A stretch of DNA of 6,356 nucleotides. Source: Cytophagales bacterium (GTDB lineage: Bacteria > Bacteroidota > Bacteroidia > Cytophagales > UBA9547). Positions 6,163 to 6,356 of the stretch are shown piece after piece; positions within the stretch are counted from its first letter, which is position 1, and each line of letters begins with the position of its first letter. The position numbers were made by a program, and so were the translations under genes. Location of the stretch: NCBI GenBank assembly GCA_013298205.1, contig JAAFJZ010000155.1, positions 1-6,356 on the forward strand, given 5' to 3'. The notes beneath the pieces were generated by a model that made no database searches, was not told the DNA's origin, and saw only the letters and a list, made by a program, of their open reading frames with translations.

Positions 6163-6356
6163 ATGCCTAACTTAAAAGAAGTCCGAAATAGAATTAGTTC
6201 TGTAAACTCTACACAACAGATTACAAAAGCCATGAAAATGGTTGCTGCTTCTAAATTACGTAGAGCACAAGAAGGAATTACACAAATAAGACCTTATGCT
6301 TCAAAGTTAGATGAGTTAATTATTAATTTGAATCAAGATTCAGACCAATCTGTTGA
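6163..6356 (+). CDS. atpG: F1Fo ATP synthase subunit gamma, 5' part (cut by the window end)
   Basis: Gamma is the central rotating shaft that couples the c-ring to conformational change in the alpha3beta3 head. Only the first 64 codons plus two bases are present, out of about 285-290 in the family. Reading from the ATG at 6163 gives MPNLKEVRNRISSV at 1-14 and then QQITKAMKMVAASKLRRAQ at 18-36, the highly conserved N-terminal coiled-coil helix of the shaft, with the T-K-A-M-x-M-V-A-x-x-K-L-R core. The start is 3 nt after the atpA stop, preceded by no Shine-Dalgarno. The reading frame stays open to position 6356, so the break is caused by the window edge and not by a mutation. Confidence 0.97.
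   Translation, partial: MPNLKEVRNRISSVNSTQQITKAMKMVAASKLRRAQEGITQIRPYASKLDELIINLNQDSDQSV

Noticed and set aside
6163..6356. Truncated or broken atpG
   Set aside because: The frame is open to the last base and the conserved N-terminal helix is intact; it is cut only by the window end.
1..6356. CRISPR arrays, insertion sequences, tRNA/rRNA genes, long repeats, prophage or defence genes
   Set aside because: None was seen on reading both strands; nearly all bases belong to housekeeping genes and the largest gene-free stretch is 70 nt.

Overview
This window looks like chromosomal DNA from a member of the Bacteroidota, most likely of a flavobacterial or related lineage. It is AT-rich. Most starts lack a Shine-Dalgarno sequence and sit behind A/T-rich leaders. 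The one convincing promoter candidate has the Bacteroidota form (TTG, 19 nt, TAnnTTTG). The ATP synthase a subunit carries a cleavable-looking signal peptide and a His-containing periplasmic extension, which I associate with this phylum. The assignment rests on remembered family features, not on a search.

Layout: all eight complete genes and the one partial gene are on the + strand and packed almost without gaps. Positions 1-70 are a short leader with a promoter candidate. Positions 71-1728 hold a two-gene amino-sugar salvage cassette: a BadF/BadG/BcrA/BcrD-type sugar kinase (GlcNAc/MurNAc kinase, MurK-like) overlapping by 4 nt (TTGA) with murQ, the MurNAc-6-phosphate etherase. Positions 1748-2140 encode a small four-helix membrane protein in the slot before atpB where AtpI-type proteins are often found. 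Positions 2148-6356 hold the F1Fo ATP synthase genes atpB (a), atpE (c), atpF (b), atpH (delta), atpA (alpha) and the first 64 codons of atpG (gamma), which runs off the window. The beta and epsilon genes (atpD, atpC) are not in view; in many Bacteroidota they lie at a separate locus, but this window cannot show that.

How the genes work together: the kinase and etherase would convert cell-wall amino sugar (MurNAc to MurNAc-6-P to GlcNAc-6-P plus D-lactate) into central metabolism. The atp genes build the proton-driven ATP synthase. Residues in a and c (R266, H275/E308, Q315 in a; E65 in c) indicate a complete proton-translocating type. No terminator is visible between murQ and the atp genes, so one transcript could span both groups.

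The region is largely ordinary housekeeping DNA; I see no evidence of a new defence, mobile or biosynthetic system. The most interesting details are non-coding. The c-subunit gene is the only atp gene set off by intergenic gaps above 40 nt, with a nearly G-free leader before it and a perfect 7-bp GC-rich hairpin after it. The uncharacterised small membrane protein and the linkage of cell-wall salvage to ATP synthase also merit a look.
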